From Prevotellaceae bacterium (GTDB taxonomy: Bacteria > Bacteroidota > Bacteroidia > Bacteroidales > Paludibacteraceae): 64,000 nt of DNA. The position numbers and the translations under genes were made by a program. The DNA is taken from NCBI GenBank assembly GCA_031271465.1, contig JAISVR010000010.1, forward strand, positions 1-64,000, read 5' to 3'. The notes beneath the pieces were generated by a model. It was given only the letters and a program-made list of their open reading frames with translations. It made no database searches and was not told the DNA's origin. Numbering within the stretch: the first letter of the stretch is position 1; each line of letters opens with the position of its first letter. Shown here piece after piece: positions 41,860-50,918 of this stretch.

Positions 41860-41867
41860 TATATTTG
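41860..41867 (+). promoter_or_regulatory. -7 box of the efflux operon
   Basis: TATATTTG matches TAnnTTTG, 57 bp before the tolC-like ATG at 41925. Confidence 0.55.
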
Positions 41868-41924
41868 CATATTTTTTAATATTAATGTATGTTTGTTCGT
41901 TTTTATTTTGTTAAAATAAAATTT

Positions 41925-43217
41925 ATGCGAAAAATATTCCTCTCCATGCTATTTGTCTCACTTGCAGTGTTGGCAGCAGGACAGCAAGCTCCTTATCAAT
42001 TCACGCTCGAACAGTGCTTGGATTACGCTTTCCGATACAATTACGATTACCAAAGTATGAAATTGAGCGAAGAAGCAAAACAAGATTTGTATCAACAATC
42101 TAAACAGGAACGCTTACCCAATTTAAACGCATCGTTGAGCGAAAGTTTGAGTAGCAGCAAGCAAAATTCTTCATCGTGGAACGGAAGCTACGGATTAAAT
42201 GCTTCCATGCCTTTGTATCAGGGAGGAAGCATTACCAATACCATTGAACAAAACAAATTGGAAAAGGAGCAGGCTTTTTATCAAACTTTGCAATATGAAA
42301 ACGACCTTACACTGCAAATCCTGCAAGCTTTTCTTTCTGTTTTGGGTAACGAAGAGTTGTTGAAATATCAGAGTGTGATGTTGAAAGCCAGCGAAGAACA
42401 AATGAACCAGGGAAAAATACGCTTTCAGGCAGGACAAATTCTCGAAAGCGATTATCTGCTGCTCAATGCTCAATATGCCAGCGACAAAAACAATATTATT
42501 GACACCCAAATTGCCCGCGACAACAGTTTACTTTCGTTAAAAAGCCTACTGTCGATGGACCCTTTACAGGAATTGGACATTATTTATCCCGATACATCGG
42601 CAATAGCGGAAATGGCTTTGCTGCCAACGCAAGATTACGCCTTGGAGCGCGCCATGCAAACCATGCCATCGCTCAAAATTTCCAATTACAACATTGACAT
42701 TGCTAAAACAAGTTTGAAAATTTCCAAATCGGGCTATTATCCAACATTAAGTTTGAGCGGAAGCATCGGTACCGGACACCGGGAGAATTTCGACAACTAC
42801 GGTACGCAATTATCCGACGGACTGAACGAACAGGTCGGGCTTTCGCTCAGCATGCCTATTTACGACAAAGGACGAAATCGTTCGAAAGTTATGCAGAGTA
42901 AAATTGCACTTCAACAAGCCGAAAACGACCGTAAGCAAACAGAACTCACAGCTCGTCAAACCGTAGTGCAGGAATACCAAAATGTAGTATCGTCGTACAA
43001 TAAATACGAGGTTTCAAACGGCAGGCAAGATGCTTATTTTAAATCCTTCGAAGCCTATCGCGTACAGTTTGAAGCAGGAGCCATCACGGCGGTCGATTTG
43101 CTTCAACAGCAAAATAATTACATCAGTGCGTTGAACGATTTTATTCAAAGTAAATACGGATTTATCCTGCAAAGAAAAATGCTGGATATATATATGGGCG
43201 AAAAAATAAAAATGTAA
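41925..43217 (+). CDS. TolC-family outer-membrane efflux protein
   Basis: 430 residues from the ATG at 41925 (MRKIFLSMLFVSLAVLAAGQ signal peptide); an upstream in-frame ATG at 41889 would spoil the signal. The mature part starts FTLEQCLDYAFRYNYDYQSM, a typical OEP repeat start, and two long helical OEP repeats follow, with GLNASMPLYQGGSITNTIEQ and GLSLSMPIYDKGRNRSKVMQ at the strand turns. It forms the outer-membrane exit duct of a tripartite pump with the MacA/MacB-like genes downstream. Confidence 0.92.
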   Translation: MRKIFLSMLFVSLAVLAAGQQAPYQFTLEQCLDYAFRYNYDYQSMKLSEEAKQDLYQQSKQERLPNLNASLSESLSSSKQNSSSWNGSYGLNASMPLYQGGSITNTIEQNKLEKEQAFYQTLQYENDLTLQILQAFLSVLGNEELLKYQSVMLKASEEQMNQGKIRFQAGQILESDYLLLNAQYASDKNNIIDTQIARDNSLLSLKSLLSMDPLQELDIIYPDTSAIAEMALLPTQDYALERAMQTMPSLKISNYNIDIAKTSLKISKSGYYPTLSLSGSIGTGHRENFDNYGTQLSDGLNEQVGLSLSMPIYDKGRNRSKVMQSKIALQQAENDRKQTELTARQTVVQEYQNVVSSYNKYEVSNGRQDAYFKSFEAYRVQFEAGAITAVDLLQQQNNYISALNDFIQSKYGFILQRKMLDIYMGEKIKM

Positions 43218-43331
43218 AAGCCTCCCCAACCCCTCCAAAAGAGGGGCTAAGAGTGCTTATTAAATCCAATAAAAATTAAAATAAAAAATAGCAAAAAAGT
43301 TTTCCCTTTGGAGAACTTGGGAGGGGCTAAT

Positions 43332-44504
43332 ATGAAAAAGAAAACAATTATTATAATCATCGTAGCAATAGTTGCTTTAGCGGTGTTGGCAATTATTTTA
43401 TTTTCTTCGGGCAGTGGCGATTGGAAAGTAAATTCGACACAAGTAGAAACAAAAGAAGTAGAAATAACCGTAACCGCCACCGGTTATGTGCAGCCGGTCG
43501 ATAAGGTAGATATAGGCACGCAAGTATCGGGAGTTATCGAAAAAATCTATGTCGATTTCAATTCGCAGGTAAAAAAAGGAGAATTACTTGCCGAACTCGA
43601 CAAATCCACTTTAATAGAAAAAGTATCGCAGGCACAAGCATCGTTGAGCAGCGCGCAAAGCGACCTTACCTACAGCCAGCAAAACTACGACCGCGTTAAA
43701 ATGATGTACGACGCAAAAGCTGCCACACAAGCTTCGTACGAAGACGCCGTGAACAAACTGGAACAGGCTAAAACTTCGCTTACCAATTCGAAAGCCAACT
43801 TACATCAGGCACAGGTAAATTTATCGTACGCCGAAATCTATTCGCCTATCGACGGCGTAGTGCTCAATCGTGCAGTAGAGCAGGGGCAAACAGTAGCCTC
43901 TTCGTTCAATACGCCAACCCTGTTTACTATTGCCAACGATTTAACGAAAATGCAAGTAGAAGCCGATGTGGACGAAGCCGACATAGGTCAGGTAAAATTA
44001 GGACAAAAAGTATCGTTCACTGTAGACGCCTATCCCGATTTGATTTTCGAGGGAAAAGTAAACCAAATACGCATGCAGGCTCTCGTTACCAGCAATGTAG
44101 TAACCTACACGGTAATTGTCGAAGCCCCCAATCCCGACGAAAAACTGTTTCCCGGCATGACAGCCAGCATTACCATTGTAACCCAATCGGAAAAAGGACT
44201 CGCCGTGCCCACCGAAGCCCTAAGTTTTAATCCCACCGAAGAAACGCTGAAAGGATTGCAAATCGATTCGGAAGAAATCAGCCAATCGGTAGAAAATGCC
44301 GTTTGGGTAAAAAACGGTAATAAAATCACCGAAAAAGAAGTACAAGTTGGCTTGAACGACGGCATATACACCATTATCAAAGACGGACTGAAAGCCGGAG
44401 AAACCGTTATGCTTTCCGTAGCAAAAGCCGATAATGTTGCCGCAGCCGACGATGCGCCGGCAAAAAATCCGTTGATGCCGCAACGCCAAAGAAGAAGAAG
44501 ATAA
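43332..44504 (+). CDS. MacA-like periplasmic adaptor (HlyD/RND-type)
   Basis: 390 residues from the ATG at 43332; eight codons upstream would precede the membrane anchor. One membrane segment (TIIIIIVAIVALAVLAIILF) is followed by biotinyl-lipoyl halves ATGYVQPVDKVDIGTQVSGV and YAEIYSPIDGVVLNRAVEQG around a long coiled-coil hairpin (about 95-165, AQASLSSAQSDLTYSQQNYD). It bridges the inner-membrane MacB-like transporter and TolC. The C-terminus is rich in arginine. It ends 15 bp before the ATPase gene. Confidence 0.93.
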   Translation: MKKKTIIIIIVAIVALAVLAIILFSSGSGDWKVNSTQVETKEVEITVTATGYVQPVDKVDIGTQVSGVIEKIYVDFNSQVKKGELLAELDKSTLIEKVSQAQASLSSAQSDLTYSQQNYDRVKMMYDAKAATQASYEDAVNKLEQAKTSLTNSKANLHQAQVNLSYAEIYSPIDGVVLNRAVEQGQTVASSFNTPTLFTIANDLTKMQVEADVDEADIGQVKLGQKVSFTVDAYPDLIFEGKVNQIRMQALVTSNVVTYTVIVEAPNPDEKLFPGMTASITIVTQSEKGLAVPTEALSFNPTEETLKGLQIDSEEISQSVENAVWVKNGNKITEKEVQVGLNDGIYTIIKDGLKAGETVMLSVAKADNVAAADDAPAKNPLMPQRQRRRR

Positions 44505-44519
44505 CAAACAAACAATTTC

Positions 44520-45260
44520 ATGGGGAAAATATTAGAAATATCGAATCTCAGGCGTGTATTCCAGGTAGGAAGCGAAGAAGTTCATGCCCTCAAAGGCATT
44601 TCCTTCAGCATCGAAAACGGCGAATTTGTAAGCATCATGGGAGCCAGCGGCAGTGGAAAATCAACCCTGCTCAATATCTTGGGCTGCTTAGACCAGCCTA
44701 CTTCGGGCGAATATTACATCGACGGTATTTCCGTGAGCCAACGCTCGAAAGACGAACTGTCAACCATTCGCAACCGGAAAATCGGATTCGTGTTTCAGTC
44801 CTACAACCTGCTTTCGCGCACATCGGCGCTCGATAATGTAGAATTACCCCTGCTTTACAACGACAGCATTCCGGCAAAAGACCGCCGCGAATTGTCTATA
44901 CATGCGTTGGAGCAGGTAGGGCTGCAAGACCGCATGTACCACATGCCCAATCAGCTTTCGGGCGGACAGCAACAGCGTGTTGCCATAGCCCGCGCTTTGG
45001 TGGGTAATCCGGTTATACTGCTTGCCGACGAAGCTACCGGAAACCTTGATACGCGCACCTCGTACGAAATTATGAGTTTGTTTCAAAAACTCAATGGCGA
45101 AGGAAAAACCATTGCCTTTGTAACGCACGAACCGGACATTGCCGTGTTTACCAACCGTACGATTTCCCTGCGCGACGGACATATTATTAAAGACGAAAAA
45201 GTAAATACGAAATCGGCAAAAGCAGCCTTAGATGCGTTGCCCGTTTCCGACGATTATTAA
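44520..45260 (+). CDS. MacB-like ABC transporter, ATP-binding protein
   Basis: 246 residues. Walker [22 protein letters not shown]-loop [20 protein letters not shown], signature [20 protein letters not shown], Walker [15 protein letters not shown] and the H-loop FVTHEPD are all present, with the LolD/MacB-type wording. It is a stand-alone ATPase subunit; the permease is a separate gene 586 bp later, whereas in Proteobacteria MacB has both domains in one chain. Energises efflux of macrolide-like compounds or peptides. Confidence 0.95.
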   Translation: MGKILEISNLRRVFQVGSEEVHALKGISFSIENGEFVSIMGASGSGKSTLLNILGCLDQPTSGEYYIDGISVSQRSKDELSTIRNRKIGFVFQSYNLLSRTSALDNVELPLLYNDSIPAKDRRELSIHALEQVGLQDRMYHMPNQLSGGQQQRVAIARALVGNPVILLADEATGNLDTRTSYEIMSLFQKLNGEGKTIAFVTHEPDIAVFTNRTISLRDGHIIKDEKVNTKSAKAALDALPVSDDY

Positions 45261-45295
45261 AAATACTGCGAAATTATCCCATTGAGACTTGTTTC

Positions 45296-45796
45296 GTCAT
45301 TGCGAGGAGGAACGACGAAGCAATCTCAGGATAGGAATGAATTGCCTCATACCTCGCATGACGCGGAGAGCAACAACGGGAAAACCAATAACGGCGCGTC
45401 ATTACGAGGAGGACTGACAAAGCAATCAAAAACACTGTCCGTCATTGCGAGGAGGAACGACGAAGCAATCTCAGGATAAGAATGAATTGCCTCGTACCTC
45501 GCATGATGCGGAGAGCAACAACGGGAAAAGGCAACAACGGGAAAACCAATAACGGCGCGTCATTACGAAGAGGACTGACAAAGCAATCAAAAACACTGTT
45601 CGTCATTGCGAGGAGGAACGACGAAGCAATCTCAGGATAGGAATGAATTGCCTCATACCTCGCATGACGCGGAGAGCAACAACGGGAAAAGGCAACAACG
45701 GGAAAACCAATAACGGCGCGTCATTACGAAGAGGACTGACAAAGCAATCGAAAACACTGTCCGTCATTGCGAGGAGGAACGACGAAGCAATCTCAG
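45296..45796 (+). repeat. Tandem array of the GTCATTGCGAGG repeat inside the efflux operon
   Basis: Copies of the arm CGTCATTGCGAGGAGGAACG start at about 45296, 45440, 45601 and 45762. The period is about 144 bp, then 161 bp twice, the longer units containing an extra AACAACGGGAAAAGGC-like 17 bp. A second arm variant, GCGTCATTACGAGGAGGACT, alternates with it. No gene lies between 45261 and 45846. Confidence 0.88.
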
Positions 45797-45846
45797 CACA
45801 AGAAATGAATTAAAAATAGTAAATAGTAAAATTGTCAATTACCCTT

Positions 45847-47067
45847 ATGAATATTCTCGATTTACTGGAAATAGCCTACAAAGCACTTTTGCGCAACAAA
45901 ACACGCGCTTTGCTCACCATGCTCGGTATTATCATAGGTATAGCCTCCGTGATAGCCATGGTAAGCTTGGGGCAAAGCTCCTCGCAAAGCATCAACGACC
46001 AGGTATCCAGCATGGGAACCAACCTTATCATGGTAATGCGCGCCAATCAGCGGCAAGGCGGTGTCAGTATCGGTTCGGGCAATGTGCAAACACTGACCGA
46101 AAAAGATGTGGAAGCCATTCTGCAAAAAGCTCCCGATGTTTCCGAAGCCTCGCCGGTAGTAAACACCGGCGGGCAATTGGTTTACGGTTCGAACAACTGG
46201 CTCGGAAGCATTCGTGGCGGCAACACTTCCTATCTTTCTATCAATAAATACGAAGTAGCGTCGGGTACAAACTTTACGACAGGCGATGTACGCTCGGCTG
46301 CCAAGGTTTGTTTGGTAGGAAAAACCGTGGTCGACAATCTTTTCACCAACGGCGAAAATCCCATCGGGAAATCCATACGCTTCAATAAAATTCCGTTTAA
46401 AATTATCGGGGTACTTGCTTCCAAAGGACAAAACCAAATGGGGCAAGACCAGGACGACATCGTAATTGCTCCTTATTCTACCGTGCAAAAACGGATTTTA
46501 GCCATAACCTACATCCACATGATAGTAGCTTCGGCTGTTGCGGAAGACAGAGTTACTCCCGCTACGGAGGAAATTACCACCATTCTCCGCGAACAGCATA
46601 AATTACACGACTTTCAGGACGACGATTTTCAGGTGCGCACGCAGCAGGAAGTGCTAAGCATGATGGACTCCATCAGCGGATTCCTCACCACACTGTTGGC
46701 TGCCATTGCTTCCATATCGCTTATCGTGGGCGGTATCGGCATTATGAATATCATGTATGTAACCGTTACCGAACGCACAAAAGAAATCGGGTTGCGCATG
46801 TCAATCGGTGCACATACCCGCGATATACTGTTGCAATTCCTGTGCGAAAGTACCATCCTCAGTTTAATAGGCGGCATAATAGGCATTTTGTTCGGACTGC
46901 TTCTTTCCTACATCGCTTCCCACTTCCTCAACTGGCCCTTTATGGTAAGCACCACGGCAGTAGGCATTTCATTCCTGGTATGCGCGGCAACAGGCATTTT
47001 CTTCGGCTGGTATCCCGCTAAAAAAGCCGCTTCGCTCGACCCTATCAATGCGTTGCGATACGAGTAA
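45847..47067 (+). CDS. MacB-like ABC transporter permease
   Basis: 406 residues from the ATG at 45847 (a TTG at 45832 is disfavoured). N-terminal membrane helix TRALLTMLGIIIGIASVIAM, then a large periplasmic MacB_PCD domain (about 55-280), then three membrane segments in a FtsX region: LAAIASISLIVGGIGIMNIM, IGLRMSIGAHTRDILLQFLC and GISFLVCAATGIFFGWYPAK, ending KAASLDPINALRYE as in the family. It is the mechanotransmission permease of the tripartite pump. Confidence 0.94.
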   Translation: MNILDLLEIAYKALLRNKTRALLTMLGIIIGIASVIAMVSLGQSSSQSINDQVSSMGTNLIMVMRANQRQGGVSIGSGNVQTLTEKDVEAILQKAPDVSEASPVVNTGGQLVYGSNNWLGSIRGGNTSYLSINKYEVASGTNFTTGDVRSAAKVCLVGKTVVDNLFTNGENPIGKSIRFNKIPFKIIGVLASKGQNQMGQDQDDIVIAPYSTVQKRILAITYIHMIVASAVAEDRVTPATEEITTILREQHKLHDFQDDDFQVRTQQEVLSMMDSISGFLTTLLAAIASISLIVGGIGIMNIMYVTVTERTKEIGLRMSIGAHTRDILLQFLCESTILSLIGGIIGILFGLLLSYIASHFLNWPFMVSTTAVGISFLVCAATGIFFGWYPAKKAASLDPINALRYE

Positions 47068-47238
47068 ACTAAGAAATACAGTCCGCACTTAATTCTAATA
47101 ATGCGAATCAGGGGTTAAAAAGGCTTGAAAAGCCAAACTTTCATAACCGTATGTAAGCGAAGCGCAGCTTACGGCAGCGAGGAATAAAGCTCTACTCTGC
47201 TGGAAAATAAAGGGACAATAGAGTAGGGGGGCAACATG

Positions 47239-47853
47239 CTATTTAACCCTGATACTATCATAGAAAAAATCGTATAACACTCTCAGCCTTTCAAAAGGCA
47301 ATCCGTTATAGATAGCAGCCTGCACAAACGAAGATCCGAAATACAGCGTATGAAATAAATCCGCATACAAGTCGATATTGCTGTCCGCTTTCACCTCGCC
47401 GCGCTCTATCGCATTGCCGATAACCCGCTTCCACATTTCGCGGGTTTGCAGGCTGCAGTCAATGTAATTTTCCTTATACTTTTTATTCCTGCGGCAGGCT
47501 TCCTGAACAAAAATGAAATAATTTGCCGGAACCAACCGTATTTTATTATCGTCCAGTTCGCAGTACAACTCTTTCGTATTTGTTTCAATGCACCCGATAT
47601 AGCTGTCGATAAACCGGCGCAACGACAATTCCTTGTCGAAACGAAAATCGGCGTTGGCAGCTTGGCGATTTAGAATGTATTTAGTAACCACGGCATCGTA
47701 CATCTCCTCTTTCGACGCAAAATACCTGAACAAGCCCGAATTATTGCTTAAACCGGAAAGCGTGGCAATAGCAACAGTGCTTCCTCCTTTATAGCCTTGT
47801 TGTATAAACAACTTGGCGGCAGTGTTGATAATTTTCTCTTTTGAAGTTACCAT
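47239..47853 (-). CDS. TetR-family transcriptional regulator
   Basis: 204 residues. The N-terminal helix-turn-helix is STVAIATLSGLSNNSGLFRY within residues 10-60 (KEKIINTAAKLFIQQGYKGG). The ligand domain is helical, with two cysteines in the EACRRNKKYKENYIDCSLQT region. It converges on the MacB-type permease gene and probably regulates that pump or its own expression, although no shared operator was found. Confidence 0.9.
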   Translation of the reverse strand: MVTSKEKIINTAAKLFIQQGYKGGSTVAIATLSGLSNNSGLFRYFASKEEMYDAVVTKYILNRQAANADFRFDKELSLRRFIDSYIGCIETNTKELYCELDDNKIRLVPANYFIFVQEACRRNKKYKENYIDCSLQTREMWKRVIGNAIERGEVKADSNIDLYADLFHTLYFGSSFVQAAIYNGLPFERLRVLYDFFYDSIRVK

Positions 47854-48015
47854 AAATCTTTTTGTGTAGTTAAATTAACATGCAAAAGAAAAGCATAGCC
47901 CGAACACTGCCAATCGCTTTTGCCAATAAAATAGCAGAAAACTGCCCAATATTATTGCCCACATTGCCGATAAAATATTTGCCGGAAAACATAAAATATA
48001 AAGCAGATAATTTTG

Positions 48016-48023
48016 TATTTTTG
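48016..48023 (+). promoter_or_regulatory. -7 box of the XRE gene at 48052
   Basis: TATTTTTG matches TAnnTTTG, 28 bp before the ATG. Confidence 0.5.
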
Positions 48024-48051
48024 CGGGCACATTATTAAATCTTTAAAAATT

Positions 48052-48450
48052 ATGGAAACAGCAACAAGCAAAAGATCCAATCACGGATTCAATACAAAGC
48101 GTTGGCGTGAATGGAAAGGCATAAAGCAAGAAGTACTCGCAGAGTTAATCGGCGTATCGCAAACCACCATGTCCGCTTACGAGAAAAAAGATAAACTCGA
48201 ACCCGAAATCCTGAATAAAATTGCCGTAGCGTTGCAAATCCCGGTAGAAGCAATAACCGAAATAAACAACGAAAGCCCTATCAATATTTTTTCAGGCACT
48301 TGGAATGATAATGCTGTTGCTCATGGTGTTGAAAATTTTCAACCGACTTTCAATCCGATAGATAAAGTAGCAGAGCTATACGAACGCATGTTAAAAGCAG
48401 AGCAGGAAAAGGTGGCTATGCTGCAGGAAATGTTGAGGGAAAGGAAATAG
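48052..48450 (+). CDS. XRE-family regulator with C-terminal helix
   Basis: 132 residues from the ATG at 48052. RWREWKGIKQEVLAELIGVS followed by QTTMSAYEKKDKLEPEILNK is a Cro/C1-type HTH (about 15-70). The tail has an NIFSGTWNDNAVAHGVENFQ segment and a coiled-coil ending (LYERMLKAEQEKVAMLQEML), as in many Bacteroidales XRE proteins. It converges on the AT-rich HD operon and is separated from it by a strong terminator. Confidence 0.88.
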   Translation: METATSKRSNHGFNTKRWREWKGIKQEVLAELIGVSQTTMSAYEKKDKLEPEILNKIAVALQIPVEAITEINNESPINIFSGTWNDNAVAHGVENFQPTFNPIDKVAELYERMLKAEQEKVAMLQEMLRERK

Positions 48451-48507
48451 GTTTTGTATTCCGATAAAATAAATCATTTAGAGTCAGTACCTCTTTCCAA
48501 AAAAACT

Positions 48508-48546
48508 AAATGAAAACTACGAGATTTTTACTCGTAGTTTTCATTT
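48508..48546. terminator. Bidirectional terminator between XRE gene and HD operon
   Basis: AAATGAAAACTACGAG (48508-48523) pairs perfectly with CTCGTAGTTTTCATTT (48531-48546), 16 bp. Confidence 0.85.
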
Positions 48547-48573
48547 ACACAGTATTTTGGACACTCCCGTTTA

Positions 48574-50502
48574 TTAAGAAATCACTTGTAAGGATAATTT
48601 ATATTCTTTAATAATTTCTGTTATCAACTCTTTCTGAAGAGTTTCATATTTAGGCTTATCAAATTCTTTTTCTGGTTCTTCTCCCTTACTTTTTTTGTAT
48701 ATTCTAGGCAAGAAAAGGTAAAAATATTCCCAATTTCGGTCATTTCTTAAATGTTCTTTGTTGCTTTGTACGCATGCTTTTTCAGAATACCTACATTCTG
48801 TATTTGTACATTTTTGGATAATGTCACCATCTTTTGAAATAAAATTTCCTGTAGATTTAAATCTTCCTGTAAGGTATGGCATTGCAGAATAGCGTAAAAT
48901 GCTTTTTCCTGTATCAATATATATAGGTTCACCTTCATCTTCATCAACAAGACAAGGATGTGCATTCTGTCTCAAAAGAAGGGGTTTAAATCGTTTAAAA
49001 TGAAAAGATGGCAATGATTTCTTTTTATTAATAAAAGTATCGACTGTCTTACTAACAGAAGTGACTAAATCTTTATATATTTGAGTTGAATTAAGAGAAA
49101 AGTCTTTGAATGTATCTACAAATTCTGCGTATGATTTCCATAATGGAAATAAATGATGTTCTCTATACAACCATTCCTTTGCATAATTATTATCTTTCTC
49201 ATCATCTGATGGAGCACAGTAAAATTTCTTCAATAAATAAACCAAATCATCATCAGATGTAAGATGCAATATCTCTTTATGAGAATGACCATTATGTTCA
49301 AAAGAAAGAGGAATTGCTTCTATGAATGATTTATAGTTGAATATTTTATATAAAGAATCATTCTCAATTTTATCTTTTTCATTCTCTTCATACTTCTCGT
49401 TACACATTAAACAAGATAACTTCGTAACTGCTTTAACGAGAACTTTGTTGTCATAAACTACTTTATGATGATTTATAATCCAATAATCTAAGAATTCTTT
49501 TACATCTATAATATTCTTCAGTTCCGGAATTGCCCGTTTGTTTACACAAACAACATATTCTTTAATTTCTTTTTTAGCACTATCTTCAACTATTTCTTCT
49601 TTATTTTCTTTAATACTTATTGAAGACAATAATCTATCAATATCAACACTATTTGTATTAAGACCTGTAGCCCATCTATCTCTTGCAAAATAATCTAATC
49701 GGTCGGCATCAATAATATGTCCATTGAGAAGGGAAATAAAGCAATTTTCAATTTGTTGCTTTTCGCTAAGTTGTTCTGGGATTACTGAAACATCTTCAAT
49801 GATATACTTCCCTTCACTATCTTGAAAATTTGCTTTTTTAAGATGTTTGCATCCTGTTATCATCCGAACAGCAAGAACAGGGTCTAATTTTATCTTCCTA
49901 TTTAGAAAAACATTACGAAAGCCCTTTCTATGTATAACAAGCCATGCACTAGCTAATTCATGTTCCTTTATTTTTGAAATTCTAGACTCTAATTCAATTT
50001 TAAGCTTTTTAATCTCGTCGTCGTTATACCCGTGGTGTTGTATTTCATCAAGATTTCGATATAAAGTCACTTGATTCAAAATATCATTAACTAAGATTGA
50101 TTTTTCTTGAACATAATACTTTTCAAAGGTATGAGAAAATGGTGCATGCCCACAGTCATGTAGCAAACAAGCTATTTCAAAAACCTGATTTAGAAAATTC
50201 CATCCGTCAGCTTGCCCTGCTGTTCCAAATAAATTATTAATCTCATCATAAAATCTTCGATTGTTATGTTTCAAATTATTTTTGATTTCTTGAAACATTT
50301 TTGCTCCCATGTGATAAACTCCTAAAGAATGAATAAATCTATCATGACGAGCACTCGGACATAGACCTCTAAAAGAAGTTTGCTCTATCCTACGAAGTCT
50401 CTGAAAAATAGGTGTGTCAATTATTTCCTTACAGTAATCGGAATCAATATAGATATAACCATGTACTGAATCAAGAAACGATTTATTTCCCAGGTTCTTC
50501 AT
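48574..50502 (-). CDS. Large HD-domain phosphohydrolase (dNTPase/SAMHD1-like)
   Basis: 642 residues. The N-terminal DSVHGYIYIDSDYCKEIIDT then FQRLRRIEQTSFRGLCPSAR and HDRFIHSLGVYHM (histidine near 58), LLHDCGHAPFSHTFE (HD at 115-116 and H119), and IIDADRLDYFARDRW near 272 are the ordered metal and active-site motifs of the SAMHD1/dGTPase-type HD family. A long C-terminal half without known motif includes ECRYSEKACVQSNKEH, a cysteine pair that could bind metal. Such enzymes hydrolyse dNTPs and starve phage replication. Very AT-rich; overlaps the preceding small gene by 20 bp. Last gene of the operon. Confidence 0.85.
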   Translation of the reverse strand: MKNLGNKSFLDSVHGYIYIDSDYCKEIIDTPIFQRLRRIEQTSFRGLCPSARHDRFIHSLGVYHMGAKMFQEIKNNLKHNNRRFYDEINNLFGTAGQADGWNFLNQVFEIACLLHDCGHAPFSHTFEKYYVQEKSILVNDILNQVTLYRNLDEIQHHGYNDDEIKKLKIELESRISKIKEHELASAWLVIHRKGFRNVFLNRKIKLDPVLAVRMITGCKHLKKANFQDSEGKYIIEDVSVIPEQLSEKQQIENCFISLLNGHIIDADRLDYFARDRWATGLNTNSVDIDRLLSSISIKENKEEIVEDSAKKEIKEYVVCVNKRAIPELKNIIDVKEFLDYWIINHHKVVYDNKVLVKAVTKLSCLMCNEKYEENEKDKIENDSLYKIFNYKSFIEAIPLSFEHNGHSHKEILHLTSDDDLVYLLKKFYCAPSDDEKDNNYAKEWLYREHHLFPLWKSYAEFVDTFKDFSLNSTQIYKDLVTSVSKTVDTFINKKKSLPSFHFKRFKPLLLRQNAHPCLVDEDEGEPIYIDTGKSILRYSAMPYLTGRFKSTGNFISKDGDIIQKCTNTECRYSEKACVQSNKEHLRNDRNWEYFYLFLPRIYKKSKGEEPEKEFDKPKYETLQKELITEIIKEYKLSLQVIS

Positions 50503-50827
50503 ATTGAGAAAATATTTCTTTACAAGTTTGTTGAATGTGTTCGGGTAATACTTTGTTATATGCTTCTTTTAATGATTCAATTTCTTCTTTTAAGAATTTG
50601 CAATCAGAAACTAATTCGATATAAGTAGATTTCAGTTTAAATATATCATTATGCATACTGGCAACTCTCCAAAGAGCCTCTTTGTCAGTATCCACAAGCA
50701 CGCTATAGTCTAATTTTTTTTTTATTTTATTGATTATCTGTTCTAACATAAAGAACGAAAGAGAATTTTTGCTGCTCATTGCAAAATAATTCACTAAAAT
50801 AGTCTCAGTTTCAACAATATAGCACAT
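50483..50827 (-). CDS. Small helical protein between two HD-domain genes
   Basis: 114 residues from the ATG at 50827; later ATGs (for example the one starting MSSKNSLSFFMLEQIIN) are possible. No family known. The sequence is amphipathic helix throughout, with LKEEIESLKEAYNKVLPEHI suggesting a coiled coil. Its stop lies inside the start of the 642-residue HD gene, so the two are translationally coupled. A regulatory or bridging subunit is plausible. Confidence 0.6.
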   Translation of the reverse strand: MCYIVETETILVNYFAMSSKNSLSFFMLEQIINKIKKKLDYSVLVDTDKEALWRVASMHNDIFKLKSTYIELVSDCKFLKEEIESLKEAYNKVLPEHIQQTCKEIFSQYEEPGK

Positions 50828-50918
50828 AATATTTGTTTTAATTTCATATTTTTGTCTGCAAATGTACTGAATAAATTATAATGATTAATAAAATAATAGA
50901 GATTAATCATATAATTCG

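Noticed and set aside
45282..45479. Protein-coding frames through the repeat array (65 residues)
   Set aside because: They merely translate the palindromic repeats, have arginine-rich low-complexity products, and have no promoter.
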